Shown here: positions 47,001 to 54,160 of the stretch, one piece after another
How the letters are laid out: each line of letters begins with the position of its first letter
Numbering within the stretch: the stretch's first letter is position 1
NCBI RefSeq assembly: GCF_001468465.1
Contig: NZ_LNSA01000004.1
Location: 124,001 to 188,000, forward strand
Direction of reading: 5' to 3'
DNA from: Sphingopyxis sp. H115
Lineage (GTDB): Bacteria; Pseudomonadota; Alphaproteobacteria; Sphingomonadales; Sphingomonadaceae
Length of the DNA: 64,000 bases
Translations under genes and position numbers: made by a program
Notes under the pieces: model-generated
Told to the model about the DNA's origin: nothing
Seen by the model: only the letters and a program-made list of their open reading frames with translations
Database searches by the model: none

Positions 47001-48365
47001 CGCCGCCGCATTCACTATCTGCTCGAACCCGGCTGGAAGGCCGACACCGCGATCCAGGGCTTCGGGCGCACCAACCGGACGAACCAGAAGCAGCCGCCGC
47101 TCTTCCGTCCCGTCTCGACTGATGTGAAGGCGCAGAAGCGCTTCATCTCGACGATCGCGAGGCGGCTCGACACGCTGGGCGCGATCACGCGCGGGCAGCG
47201 GCAGACCGGCGGCCAGAATATGTTCCGGCCTGAGGAAAATCTGGAATCCTTCTATGCGCGCGATGCGCTGCGCCAGCTCTACCAGCTCCTCGCCGACGGC
47301 AAGGTCGAGGGGTGCTCGCTGCTCGCCTTCGAGGCGGCGACAGGTCTGTCGCTCCTCGACGACGGCGGCCTCAAGGACGAGTTGCCGCCGATCACGACTT
47401 TTCTCAACCGCATGCTCGCGCTGACGATCGATTTCCAGAACATCCTCTTCGAGATCTTCGAGGGGCTCCTCGCGAGCCGGATCGAGGGCGCGATCGCGTC
47501 GGGAACCTACGAGATGGGCCTCGAGACGCTGCGCGCCGAGAGCTTCCTCGTCACCGGGCGCGAGACGATCTACACGCACCCCGGCACCGGCGCCGTGACG
47601 CAGTTGCTCACCATCGAGCGCAAGGACCGGGTCGCGCCGCTGCTTCTCGTGGACGCGGTGGAGCTTGCCGCATCCTGGAGCGGTCAGCACGTCGTCAACG
47701 CCCGCTCGGGCCGCGCCGCGGTTCAGCTGCGCGCGCGCAGTCTCATCGACGATGATGGCGCCGTTCACCGCCGGGTCGCTCTCCAGCGTCCGCTCGAGAA
47801 AATGCATATGCTCGCAGAGGATTTCGAGCATTCGCACTGGCACGCGGTCGACGCGGAGGCGTTCGGGGCAGCTTGGAACGCCGAACTTGTCGAGCTTCCA
47901 AGCCATGAGATGTCGACGCTTCACATCGTCGCCGGGTTGCTGCTCCCGATCTGGAAGCGCCTGCCGAAGGAATCGACGCGGGTCTATCGCCTGCAGTCCG
48001 ATGCCGGCGAGCGCATCATCGGGCGCAAGGTCTCGCCGGCATGGTCCGCTAGCGTTACGGGGGATGCGCCGCCGGGTCTTGCCGTGCCCGATGCATGGCG
48101 GATGTTGCAGGCGGGCGACATCTCGCTCGTCATCGCGGAAGGCCAGACGCTACGGCGGGTGAGCGCAATGAACGACTGGCGGATCGAGCTTTCGGGCTTC
48201 AACGATCTCGGCGTCGAGCGGCTGAAGACGATGGGCTTGATTTCGGAAATCGTCTCGTGGAAACTGAAGCTGTACGTGCCGGCAGGGGCTGCTGGCGCCG
48301 ACGTGTTCGCTGCGCTCGTCGATCGCTTTCCGATCGCGCGGGTTCTCGATCGCAAGGCCGCCTGA
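44025..48365 (+). CDS. Methyltransferase-helicase fusion of strawberry-notch type
   Basis: A 1446-residue protein. The N-terminal 320 residues hold a class I methyltransferase-like domain with LEPSAGTGMLAIHGELAG and the N6-adenine-type motif IILMNPPFSA (about 208-217). The rest is a superfamily 2 helicase of the strawberry-notch family: Walker A-like GDGTGAGKGRQVAG (about 500), DEAH box FDEAHAMA (about 608), motif YVSATGATT and the late motif QGFGRTNRTNQ. Such proteins are carried by plasmids, phages and integrative elements; a DNA-modifying and remodelling role is likely but unproven. No frame breaks seen. Confidence 0.9.
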   Translation: MQSLPSRAAQGSSMRAPSSAAPRLLAAAETILPLLEAGQPFDTGQLRAAMISAFGATDAEGGWDWKAAYDACEGAQILLLRAYGRALMSRAGSSQHRLTMWDRIAWRIPTHTRRSETGQTLQQFSTPLPLAYVAAEAASIIAGDIVLEPSAGTGMLAIHGELAGAMLALNELDPGRAEFLELLFPGIGVTRHDAASIDDRLDQGVRPDIILMNPPFSAVASVDRPMRDAALRHIASALARLRDGGRLVAIVGANCSPEAPAWRDAFMRLQEHGALRFSAAIAGKVYAKHGTTTSTRLLVLDKVPAIDPARLVPSRGEAPDLATLLAWVESDVPSRPGPAAPHRAALSSRSAIPSFARAAALAPTAAVVERPAHETATELAYVARDWKAPEGRLGDTIYEPYALQSLSIDGAHPHPTALVQSAAMASVAPPKPSYRPHLPARLVTGGILSDAQLESVIYAGEAHGGHLSGAWMVDETWDMLSAVSDDNEEAVRFRRGWFLGDGTGAGKGRQVAGIILDNMLKGRRRAVWLSVSDRLLEDAQRDWSALGQERLLVTPLSRFRQGTPIKLAEGILFTTYATLRSQAREGKASRVEQIVEWLGRDFDGVIVFDEAHAMANAAGGKGVRGEQKPSQQGRAGLRLQHALPDARIVYVSATGATTVQNLAYAQRLGLWSGTDFPFASRSEFVAAIEDGGVAAMEVLARDLKALGLYAARSLSFDGVEYELLEHALTDEQRRIYDSYAGAFQIIHNNLDAAMEAAGVTSSLHGTLNAQAKSAARSAFESTKQRFFNHLITAMQTPSTIASIAGDLEAGHAAVVQIVSTGEALQERRLAEIPTEEWGDVSVDITPREYVLDYLAHSFPIQLYEPCTDSEGNLASRAAFDGDGSPIVNREACRRRDAMIEKLASLPPVPGALDQIVQHFGIDVVAEVTGRSRRIVPVKAGDGSTRFAVQNRPGSANLGETHAFMDDEKRILVFSEAGGTGRSYHADLGVRNQRRRIHYLLEPGWKADTAIQGFGRTNRTNQKQPPLFRPVSTDVKAQKRFISTIARRLDTLGAITRGQRQTGGQNMFRPEENLESFYARDALRQLYQLLADGKVEGCSLLAFEAATGLSLLDDGGLKDELPPITTFLNRMLALTIDFQNILFEIFEGLLASRIEGAIASGTYEMGLETLRAESFLVTGRETIYTHPGTGAVTQLLTIERKDRVAPLLLVDAVELAASWSGQHVVNARSGRAAVQLRARSLIDDDGAVHRRVALQRPLEKMHMLAEDFEHSHWHAVDAEAFGAAWNAELVELPSHEMSTLHIVAGLLLPIWKRLPKESTRVYRLQSDAGERIIGRKVSPAWSASVTGDAPPGLAVPDAWRMLQAGDISLVIAEGQTLRRVSAMNDWRIELSGFNDLGVERLKTMGLISEIVSWKLKLYVPAGAAGADVFAALVDRFPIARVLDRKAA

Positions 48366-48376
48366 AGGAGCCCCGC

Positions 48377-49408
48377 ATGTCCAGTCCAGCTTCAGATGTC
48401 GCGCGCCACCTTGGGGAAAATGCCGAGGCCGTGTGTCGTCGCTACCTCTCGAACGGTCGTCGCGAGGGCCATTACTGGATGGTCGGCGATGTCCGCAACA
48501 CGCCCGGGCGCAGTCTCTATGTACGCCTCTCCTCCAGCGGGGATGGCGGCGCCGCGGGCAAATGGACCGACGCGGCAAGCGGCGACCATGGCGATCTTCT
48601 CGACATCATCGCGGCGAGCTGTGGTCACGCGGGCTTTCGCGAAACATTGGACGAAGCGCGGCGCTTTCTCAGTCTGCCGCCATCACTTGAGGGACCACGA
48701 AACCCGGCACCTAGCAAGGCGCAGAGGGGTTCGCCGGAATCGGCGCGAAGGCTGCTGGCTGCTACGAAACCGCTCAGGGGCAGTCTCGGCGAGGCCTATC
48801 TCGCTGGCCGATTGATCACCGATTTTCATGCCGGGGATCCCGTGCGATTCCACCCGCACTGCTTTTACCGGCCGTCCAGCGATGACGCGCCCCGAGGGCG
48901 GCGGGCGTGGCCAGCGATAATCGCGGCTGTCACTGACCTCGCCGGGACCGTCACAGGCGTGCATAGGACCTGGCTCGATCCCGAGACCAAGGACAAAGCG
49001 CCGGTGGCCTATCCTCGTCGGGCTATGGGTCATCTCCTCGGCAATGGCGTCCGCTTCGGTGCCTCCGGCGTCGTCATGGCCGCGGGCGAAGGCCTTGAGA
49101 CCATCCTCTCGCTGCGGCAGGTCATGCCGACCCTGCCGATGATCGCCGGTCTATCGGGAGCGCATCTTGCCGCCATCGCTTTTCCGGAGCGTCTCAAGCG
49201 ACTCTATGTTGCGCGCGACGATGATCCCGCCGGCGACACCGCTTTGGCGAAGCTCGGCGAGCGTGCGTCCGAATGCGGTATCGAGGCCTGCCCGCTCGAA
49301 CCCCGGCATGGCGACTTTAACGGCGATCTGCGAGCGCTGGGCCGAAGCGCGATGGCGGCTTCGCTTCGCGGTCAGCTTATGTCCGCCGATCGCATGGAAT
49401 ATCTCTGA
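48377..49408 (+). CDS. Toprim/DUF7146 primase-like protein
   Basis: A 343-residue protein. N-terminal part (HYWMVGDVRNTPGRSLYVRL, KWTDAASGDHGDLLDIIA) resembles the CHC2/DUF7146 segment that precedes Toprim in plasmid primases, though zinc Cys are not evident. The Toprim half has the Glu motif VVMAAGEGLETILSL and the DxD-type motif LYVARDDDPAGDTAL. Likely a primase or replication/transfer function. AAGGAG seven bases before ATG 48377; 11 bp after the helicase gene. Confidence 0.85.
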   Translation: MSSPASDVARHLGENAEAVCRRYLSNGRREGHYWMVGDVRNTPGRSLYVRLSSSGDGGAAGKWTDAASGDHGDLLDIIAASCGHAGFRETLDEARRFLSLPPSLEGPRNPAPSKAQRGSPESARRLLAATKPLRGSLGEAYLAGRLITDFHAGDPVRFHPHCFYRPSSDDAPRGRRAWPAIIAAVTDLAGTVTGVHRTWLDPETKDKAPVAYPRRAMGHLLGNGVRFGASGVVMAAGEGLETILSLRQVMPTLPMIAGLSGAHLAAIAFPERLKRLYVARDDDPAGDTALAKLGERASECGIEACPLEPRHGDFNGDLRALGRSAMAASLRGQLMSADRMEYL

Positions 49409-49714
49409 GCGCGTCGGGATCGCCGGAACAGGCAGGAGATGGCGGGAGCTGCGCTAGCCTTCCGCTGCAGGCGCGCCCCGGCCTTCGTTAGAGGGCGACT
49501 GCTGCATGCAGGGCAGCACCGCAATGGCGGGCGCACGGCTATTTTCCGCCGGGGCCATGCGGCCCCTTTGCATCGCGAGGCAAAATAGCCGCGCGCCCGC
49601 CATCCTCCGCTGCGCTCCAGTCGCGGCATGCCGCGATGCGGTCCTGCCCCGAATGCCGCGAGCCGTCGCCACGAAGGCCGCGCGAGGCGCGGCTCAGACA
49701 GACGGAGACCCAAG
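49409..49714. other. 306-bp region between the primase-like and DUF2493 genes
   Basis: No convincing gene. It is dominated by the large inverted repeat at 49511-49649. Transcription of the island genes may be interrupted or modulated here. Confidence 0.5.
49511..49649. repeat. Nested long inverted repeat
   Basis: Inner arms of 22 bp at 49524-49545 and 49582-49603 match at 21 of 22 positions (ATGGCGGGCGC...GGCTATTTT and its complement) around a 36-bp loop. Outer arms GGGCAGCACCGCA (49511-49523) and TGCGGTCCTGCCC (49637-49649) match at 12 of 13, with a 33-bp insert on the right side. The core GGCAAAATAGCC recurs at 50675-50686. It could form a very stable hairpin or be a remnant mobile unit. 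Confidence 0.75.
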
Positions 49715-50647
49715 ATGCACGGCGATGCCACCTCCCAGGACCAACCCGCCGAGCCCGGCACAACTGCCTATCTCCTCCAGGAAATGCAGCTCTTCGGTTA
49801 CCGACCCTTCGAGGATGAACCCGATCCGAGGCCGCTTCCCGACGCCCGCCTCGCCGGCGGGGCGATTGCTGATATGTTCGACGCGCTGGCGGGCTGCCTC
49901 GCAGAAACGCGTATCGAACCCGACCTCGACGACCTCCTCTGGAACCTCGTCAACATCTTCCACCGCGCCGGCGACCGTGTCGAACGCGCGCTGGACGACA
50001 ATGAGCAGCTGCAACGGCGGCTTCAGCGCGAGCAGGACGGCAGCGAGATACGCTCGGTCGAGCTTGAGCGGGCCACGCGCGAAGGAATTTCGCTGATCGA
50101 ACGCCGAGACACGATGGAATTCTTCCGCGACGGGGCCGCCGAGCAATTCCGGATCCATTGCCGCAAAGCCTGGGCACCCCGCAGCGGATCGCGGGCGCAG
50201 CACCGGTCGATGACCGCGGCACTGATCGACAGCCGCGATTTTCTCGACACGCGGCTGCGTCAGAAGGCGGCCGCTCTCCTACCCGAGGGCACGCGCATTT
50301 TGTTCACTGGCGGCGCGGACGTCGACGATCACCGGGCGATATGGGGCGCCCTCGACCGGGCTCGCGATCGCCATCCCGACATGATCCTGCTCCATGGAGC
50401 GACACCGACGGGGGCCGAACGCATCGCCGCCTGCTGGGCCGAGACCCGCAGCGTGACCCAGGTCGCCTTTCGTCCCGACTGGAACCGTCATGGCAAATCC
50501 GCACCGTTCAAGCGCAATGACCGGATGCTGGAAGCGCTGCCCGTCGGAATCATCCTTTTCCCCGGCACCGGCATCCAGGACAATCTCGCCGACAAGGCTG
50601 CGAAGATGGGGCTCCCCGTTTGGGATTTCCGGAGGCGCGGCCGCTGA
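49715..50647 (+). CDS. DUF2493 (SLOG-like) protein
   Basis: A 310-residue protein. The C-terminal third is a DUF2493 domain: GTRILFTGGADVDDHRAIW, DMILLHGATPTGAERIAACW, VTQVAFRPDWNRHGKSAPFK, GIILFPGTGIQDNLADKA. It belongs to the YspA/SLOG nucleotide-ligand-binding superfamily. The N-terminal part includes a coiled-coil-like stretch (ERALDDNEQLQRRLQREQDG). GGAGA seven bases upstream of ATG 49715. Often carried with ParB/helicase/Toprim genes; function unknown, possibly nucleotide or stress signalling. Confidence 0.85.
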   Translation: MHGDATSQDQPAEPGTTAYLLQEMQLFGYRPFEDEPDPRPLPDARLAGGAIADMFDALAGCLAETRIEPDLDDLLWNLVNIFHRAGDRVERALDDNEQLQRRLQREQDGSEIRSVELERATREGISLIERRDTMEFFRDGAAEQFRIHCRKAWAPRSGSRAQHRSMTAALIDSRDFLDTRLRQKAAALLPEGTRILFTGGADVDDHRAIWGALDRARDRHPDMILLHGATPTGAERIAACWAETRSVTQVAFRPDWNRHGKSAPFKRNDRMLEALPVGIILFPGTGIQDNLADKAAKMGLPVWDFRRRGR

Positions 50648-50704
50648 AGGCTTAGGCCGCTCGCACAGGCCTCTGGCAAAATAGCCCCAATCTGGTTCTA
50701 TCTC

Positions 50705-50729
50705 GCGAATATGTTTGAAATATATTCGC
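50705..50729. promoter_or_regulatory. Palindrome upstream of luxR
   Basis: GCGAATAT-N9-ATATTCGC, a perfect 8-bp inverted repeat in the AT-rich part of the 243-bp gap before luxR. Probable operator; the binding protein (LuxR itself or the GntR regulator) is not known. It does not look like the classical lux box. Confidence 0.6.
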
Positions 50730-50890
50730 AACATCCGCAATTTTACATCGTTGTAGATCGCTCCGACCAGCGGCGATCGCCCGTCGCCGGCGGGACGGCC
50801 CATTGAGAGGGCATAGCTCGCAGGCCATGACGAGGAGCAGCGACGGTCGGCCGACTTGGCGACGACCGCCGTTCGCTGCCACGGGTCGCA

Positions 50891-51634
50891 ATGCCGACGA
50901 TGGACGCTGCGCATGCTTTTGCGCTCGACGTCACGAAGGTGAAAGATGCGGCGGGTCTCGCTGATCTGCTGAGGGAGGCCTGCGCGCTGATGGGCTGCGC
51001 CTGGTTCGCGCTGAGCCACCATGTCGATTTCCTCGCGGCTCCCGACAGGGGCGTTCGCGTCCACAACTATCCCGAGGACTGGGCGCGCTGGTTCGACGAG
51101 CGTGGCCTTGGGCTCACCGATCCGGTGCATCGCGCCAGCCACCGCAGTCTCGAGGGTTTCTTCTGGCGCAACATGAAGCCGCTTTCAGGCGAACGGCCCG
51201 AAGACGAACTGGTCCTCAGCGAAGCGCAGCGGCACGGGATCGGTGACGGTCTGACCATCCCGGCGCACATCCCCGGCGAGGCGCATGGTTCGGTATCCTT
51301 TGCCTGGACGCCGGGGATCGCCGCTAACGACCGGGCGCTGCTCTTTGCCCGGATGATCGGCGGGCCGGCCTTCGAAGCCGCGCGCCTGCTCGCCAATCCG
51401 GGCCTCGCCCGCGTCGGACCGCGCTTGACCGACCGCCAGCGCGAATGCCTGATCCTGGCAGCCAAGGGCAATCCGATATGGCGGATCGGCCGCATCCTCG
51501 ATCTGAGCCCCGATACCGTTCGCGAGCATCTGCGCAACGCCCGGCTAAGGTATGACGCCAAGGGCGGGACCGTGCTCGCGGTGCGTGCCCTATATGATGG
51601 CGACATCAGCTTCGAGGAGGTCGCGAAGCGCTGA
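50891..51634 (+). CDS. LuxR-family quorum-sensing regulator
   Basis: A 247-residue protein. The N-terminal autoinducer-binding domain keeps the expected residues: NYPEDWARWF (Y60, W64), LTDPVH (D77-P78) and FFWRNM (W92). The C-terminal LuxR helix-turn-helix is LTDRQRECLILAAKGNPIWR ... SPDTVREHLRNARLRY. It binds an acyl-homoserine lactone and controls genes at high cell density. The synthase gene lies 90 bp downstream, the usual arrangement. Confidence 0.92.
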   Translation: MPTMDAAHAFALDVTKVKDAAGLADLLREACALMGCAWFALSHHVDFLAAPDRGVRVHNYPEDWARWFDERGLGLTDPVHRASHRSLEGFFWRNMKPLSGERPEDELVLSEAQRHGIGDGLTIPAHIPGEAHGSVSFAWTPGIAANDRALLFARMIGGPAFEAARLLANPGLARVGPRLTDRQRECLILAAKGNPIWRIGRILDLSPDTVREHLRNARLRYDAKGGTVLAVRALYDGDISFEEVAKR

Positions 51635-51724
51635 GTTTTTTCGCTGGCACCCCCCTATCGTGCTATGGTGGAGCGGCAAAAAGCCGTTCAATTGGATGGT
51701 CTCTTTCGAAAAGGAGACACATCC

Positions 51725-52342
51725 ATGCTTTCCGTAATCGACCATTCCAACCGCGGGCACGAGCATCAATTGCTCCGCGCCATGTTCGAGGCGCGCAAGC
51801 GCGTCTTCATCGATCTTCTAAAGTGGGACCTGCCGGTGCTCGCCGACCGGTTCGAGATCGATCATTTCGACGACCCCCATGCGACCTATCTGATCGTCGG
51901 CGATCAGGACGGCGGGCATCTCGCCTCGACGCGCCTCCTTCCCACCACGCGCCCGGCTCTTCTCGATGGTCTCTTCCCCGGCCTCGTCGCCGGCATCCCG
52001 CCGTCCGGTCCCGATATCTTCGAAATCACCCGCTTCTGCCTGTCGCCGGGAATCGGAGCGCGCCAGCGCCGCATCGCGCGCGACACGCTTCTTGTCGGCC
52101 TCGTCGACTTTGCGCTCGCCAACGGCATCCGCTCCTACACCGGCGTCGCCGAACTCGACTGGTTCGCTCAGATCCGGACCTTCGGCTGGGACTGCCGATC
52201 GCTGGGCGAACCCGCCATTTACGATGGCCGCGCTCTGACCGCGCTGCTTATCGAGATCGACCGGGACACGCCTGCAAAGCTCGAAGCGGCGGGGATTGTT
52301 TCGGGGAGTGCCGCGTTGCCGGTCGCGGCCGATGCAGCTTGA
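51725..52342 (+). CDS. Acyl-homoserine-lactone synthase (LuxI family)
   Basis: A 205-residue protein with the invariant residues of the family at the canonical places: R24, F28, W34 (RKRVFIDLLKW), D46 and D49 (FEIDHFDD), R70 (STRLLPT), E100 and R103 (FEITRFCLSP). It makes an N-acyl-homoserine lactone from SAM and an acyl carrier. GGAGA before ATG 51725. It ends 13 bp before the phyH-like gene, so both are likely one transcript. Confidence 0.93.
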   Translation: MLSVIDHSNRGHEHQLLRAMFEARKRVFIDLLKWDLPVLADRFEIDHFDDPHATYLIVGDQDGGHLASTRLLPTTRPALLDGLFPGLVAGIPPSGPDIFEITRFCLSPGIGARQRRIARDTLLVGLVDFALANGIRSYTGVAELDWFAQIRTFGWDCRSLGEPAIYDGRALTALLIEIDRDTPAKLEAAGIVSGSAALPVAADAA

Positions 52343-52355
52343 AGGGAGGCAGTCC

Positions 52356-53267
52356 ATGATCACCAATATCGCTCCAGCTGATAGCCATCAGCCAGTCTCC
52401 GCTCAGATGCGGGCACTCAAGGAAGACGGTTATGCGATCGTCCGCGCGGCGGCTCCGACCGAGCTGATTGCGGCTATCGATCGGGACCTCGATCCGCGCT
52501 ACGCCGCGACGCCTTTTTGCGAGGGCGGCTTCTATGGCGAGCGCACCAAGCGCTTCGGGCGCCTGCTCATCCGCTCGCCCCATGTCGGCGCGCTGGTGAT
52601 GAACCCGGCCATCCTCGCCCTCGCCGAGGCGGCGCTCGGCGACTGGTGCGAGCGCATCCAGCTCAATCTCGCCCAGGCGATCGAGCTGCATCCGGGAGCC
52701 CTTCCGCAGTTTCCGCACCGCGATCAGGACATGTGGCAAGGCACGCTCGGCGAGGTCGAATATCTCGTGAATGTCATGTGGCCGCTGACGCCCTTCACCG
52801 CCGAGAATGGCGCCACGATCATATGGCCGAAAAGCCTTGGACTCGAAGCGCTAGTCGAAGAGCCGGCCGAGGAACCGATCATTGCCGAGACCGTGCCGGG
52901 CGACGCCATCGTCTTCCTGGGTTCGACGCTTCACGGCGCTGGCGGCAATTGCAGCCCGTCGGTTCGGCGCGGGATCATCATCAGCTACTGCCTCGGCTGG
53001 CTGAAACCCTATGAGAACCAGTGGCTCGCCTATCCACCCGACGTCGCGAAGGACTTTCCACCCGAGCTGGCGGCCTTGACCGGTTATGTCCAGCATCGCC
53101 CGAACCTCGGCAACTTCGAGGGTCAGTGTCCCTCGATCCTGTTCCGCGGCTATCCCCCTGACCCGATCGCCGCCGTGGATGCGCTCCGGCCCGATCAGCA
53201 GGCGCTTCTTGCCGACTATATCGGCGACCGACGATCGGCGGGCGGAGACGGGACGCTCGCGGCATGA
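52356..53267 (+). CDS. Phytanoyl-CoA dioxygenase (PhyH) family protein
   Basis: A 303-residue Fe(II)/2-oxoglutarate dioxygenase. Iron ligands H121 and D123 (FPHRDQDMW) and H192 (TLHGAGGN) with R203/R204 for 2-oxoglutarate are visible. GGGAGG precedes ATG 52356. From memory, PhyH genes are recurrently linked with luxI in Sphingomonadaceae; the substrate is not established. Here it also lies before a lasso-peptide cluster, so either signal modification or peptide hydroxylation could be considered. Overlaps gntR by 4 bp. Confidence 0.88.
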   Translation: MITNIAPADSHQPVSAQMRALKEDGYAIVRAAAPTELIAAIDRDLDPRYAATPFCEGGFYGERTKRFGRLLIRSPHVGALVMNPAILALAEAALGDWCERIQLNLAQAIELHPGALPQFPHRDQDMWQGTLGEVEYLVNVMWPLTPFTAENGATIIWPKSLGLEALVEEPAEEPIIAETVPGDAIVFLGSTLHGAGGNCSPSVRRGIIISYCLGWLKPYENQWLAYPPDVAKDFPPELAALTGYVQHRPNLGNFEGQCPSILFRGYPPDPIAAVDALRPDQQALLADYIGDRRSAGGDGTLAA

Positions 53268-53902
53268 GCCCGGGCACCACGATGGAGCGGGTCTATCTGG
53301 ACCTCAAGGCGCGTATCCTGTCGGGCACCTATCCGCCCGGTACGCGCCTGGAGGCGGCGCAGCTCGCAAAGTCGCTGGCGGCCAGCGCTACCCCGGTTCG
53401 CGACGCCCTGTATCGCCTGTCGGGCGAGCGGATTATAGAGAGCTGGCACCAGGAGGGGTTTCGGCAGCCCCTCCTGAATGAGGCGGACTTGGTCGAACTC
53501 TATTGGTGGACCGGCGCTCTCCTTTCGCTGGCGTTGAAGGGGAGGACACCGAGGCCCGATTTGCCCGGCGGGCTGATCTCGCTCGCGAATCACCAGTCCT
53601 ATCCCGAGGGGCTCAATGGCCTCTTCCGGACCATCGCAATTGCCAGCGGCAATGGCGAACTTCGCGCTTCCATCGTCAATTGTGTCGAGCGAAGCATGAC
53701 AATCCGCACATTGGAGGCTCGTGTCGACGGGTCTGTGGGCGACGCGCTCACGGCGATGGCGGACGATTACCGGTTCGGTCGGTGGAGCGCGTTACGCAGC
53801 AAAATCACGCGCTTCCATCGCCGCCGCGCCTCCTATGCCGGCCGCGTCGCGGCCGAGATCCGGCGGCGGTCCGAGCCGCTGGATAATATTCGAAGAATAT
53901 GA
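53264..53902 (+). CDS. GntR-family regulator linked to the lasso cluster
   Basis: A 212-residue protein with a GntR winged helix (VYLDLKARILSGTYPPGTRL, LAKSLAASATPVRDALYRLS) and a helical C-terminal part resembling a degenerate FCD ligand domain. It starts in an ATGA overlap with phyH and ends 80 bp before the lasso precursor. Its likely target is the precursor promoter, where a palindrome (53886-53900) overlaps its own 3' end. Ligand unknown. Confidence 0.85.
   Translation: MSPGTTMERVYLDLKARILSGTYPPGTRLEAAQLAKSLAASATPVRDALYRLSGERIIESWHQEGFRQPLLNEADLVELYWWTGALLSLALKGRTPRPDLPGGLISLANHQSYPEGLNGLFRTIAIASGNGELRASIVNCVERSMTIRTLEARVDGSVGDALTAMADDYRFGRWSALRSKITRFHRRRASYAGRVAAEIRRRSEPLDNIRRI
53886..53900. 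promoter_or_regulatory. Palindrome ATATTC-N3-GAATAT before the lasso precursor
   Basis: Inverted repeat with 6-bp arms at the end of gntR, 83 bp before the precursor start, followed by an AT-rich stretch. Same hexamer half-sites as the luxR upstream palindrome, but in the opposite arrangement. Candidate operator. Confidence 0.45.
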
Positions 53903-53982
53903 GTCGTATTAAATTCCTATACGGCGCGGTCTCCTTAGCTTCGATGGAGCCGCAATTCCGCGGCATCATGGAGGAAACGATC

Positions 53983-54105
53983 ATGGATCGCGAGACCAAC
54001 GACCTCGTCGAGCTCGGCAGCGTCAGCGCAGACACCCTCGGCGATTTCGGCCCCCCGGTCGAAATCGGCGGGAAGGACCTGCAGAACGGCATCAGCCTCG
54101 ACTGA
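53983..54105 (+). CDS. Lasso-peptide precursor
   Basis: A 40-residue precursor. Leader: MDRETNDLVELGSVSADTL (19 residues), with the conserved Thr at position -2. Core: GDFGPPVE followed by IGGKDLQNGISLD (21 residues, 54040-54102). Gly1 and Glu8 allow an eight-membered macrolactam ring; the 13-residue tail would thread through it. The leader end LGSVSADTL resembles astexin/sphingopyxin-type leaders (LGSASxET), and the core ending GISLD resembles known sphingomonad cores ending in GI..D. ATG 53983 is chosen because GGAGG lies eight bases before it; longer frames (from 53899) lack this. Maturation needs B and C, encoded just downstream. Confidence 0.92.
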   Translation: MDRETNDLVELGSVSADTLGDFGPPVEIGGKDLQNGISLD

Positions 54106-54160
54106 GCCGATCGTTCGGGTGTCGGCGCGACCCGCCGGCACCCGGATACGGTATGATGCG

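Noticed and set aside
51635..51724. Lux-box between luxR and luxI
   Set aside because: Only weak, imperfect symmetry was visible (CCCCTAT...ATGGTGG); not convincing enough to annotate.
53899..53982. Longer lasso precursor starting at 53899, 53944 or 53968
   Set aside because: The strong GGAGG lies right before 53983, while the longer frames add residues unlike any leader peptide and overlap the gntR stop and promoter region.
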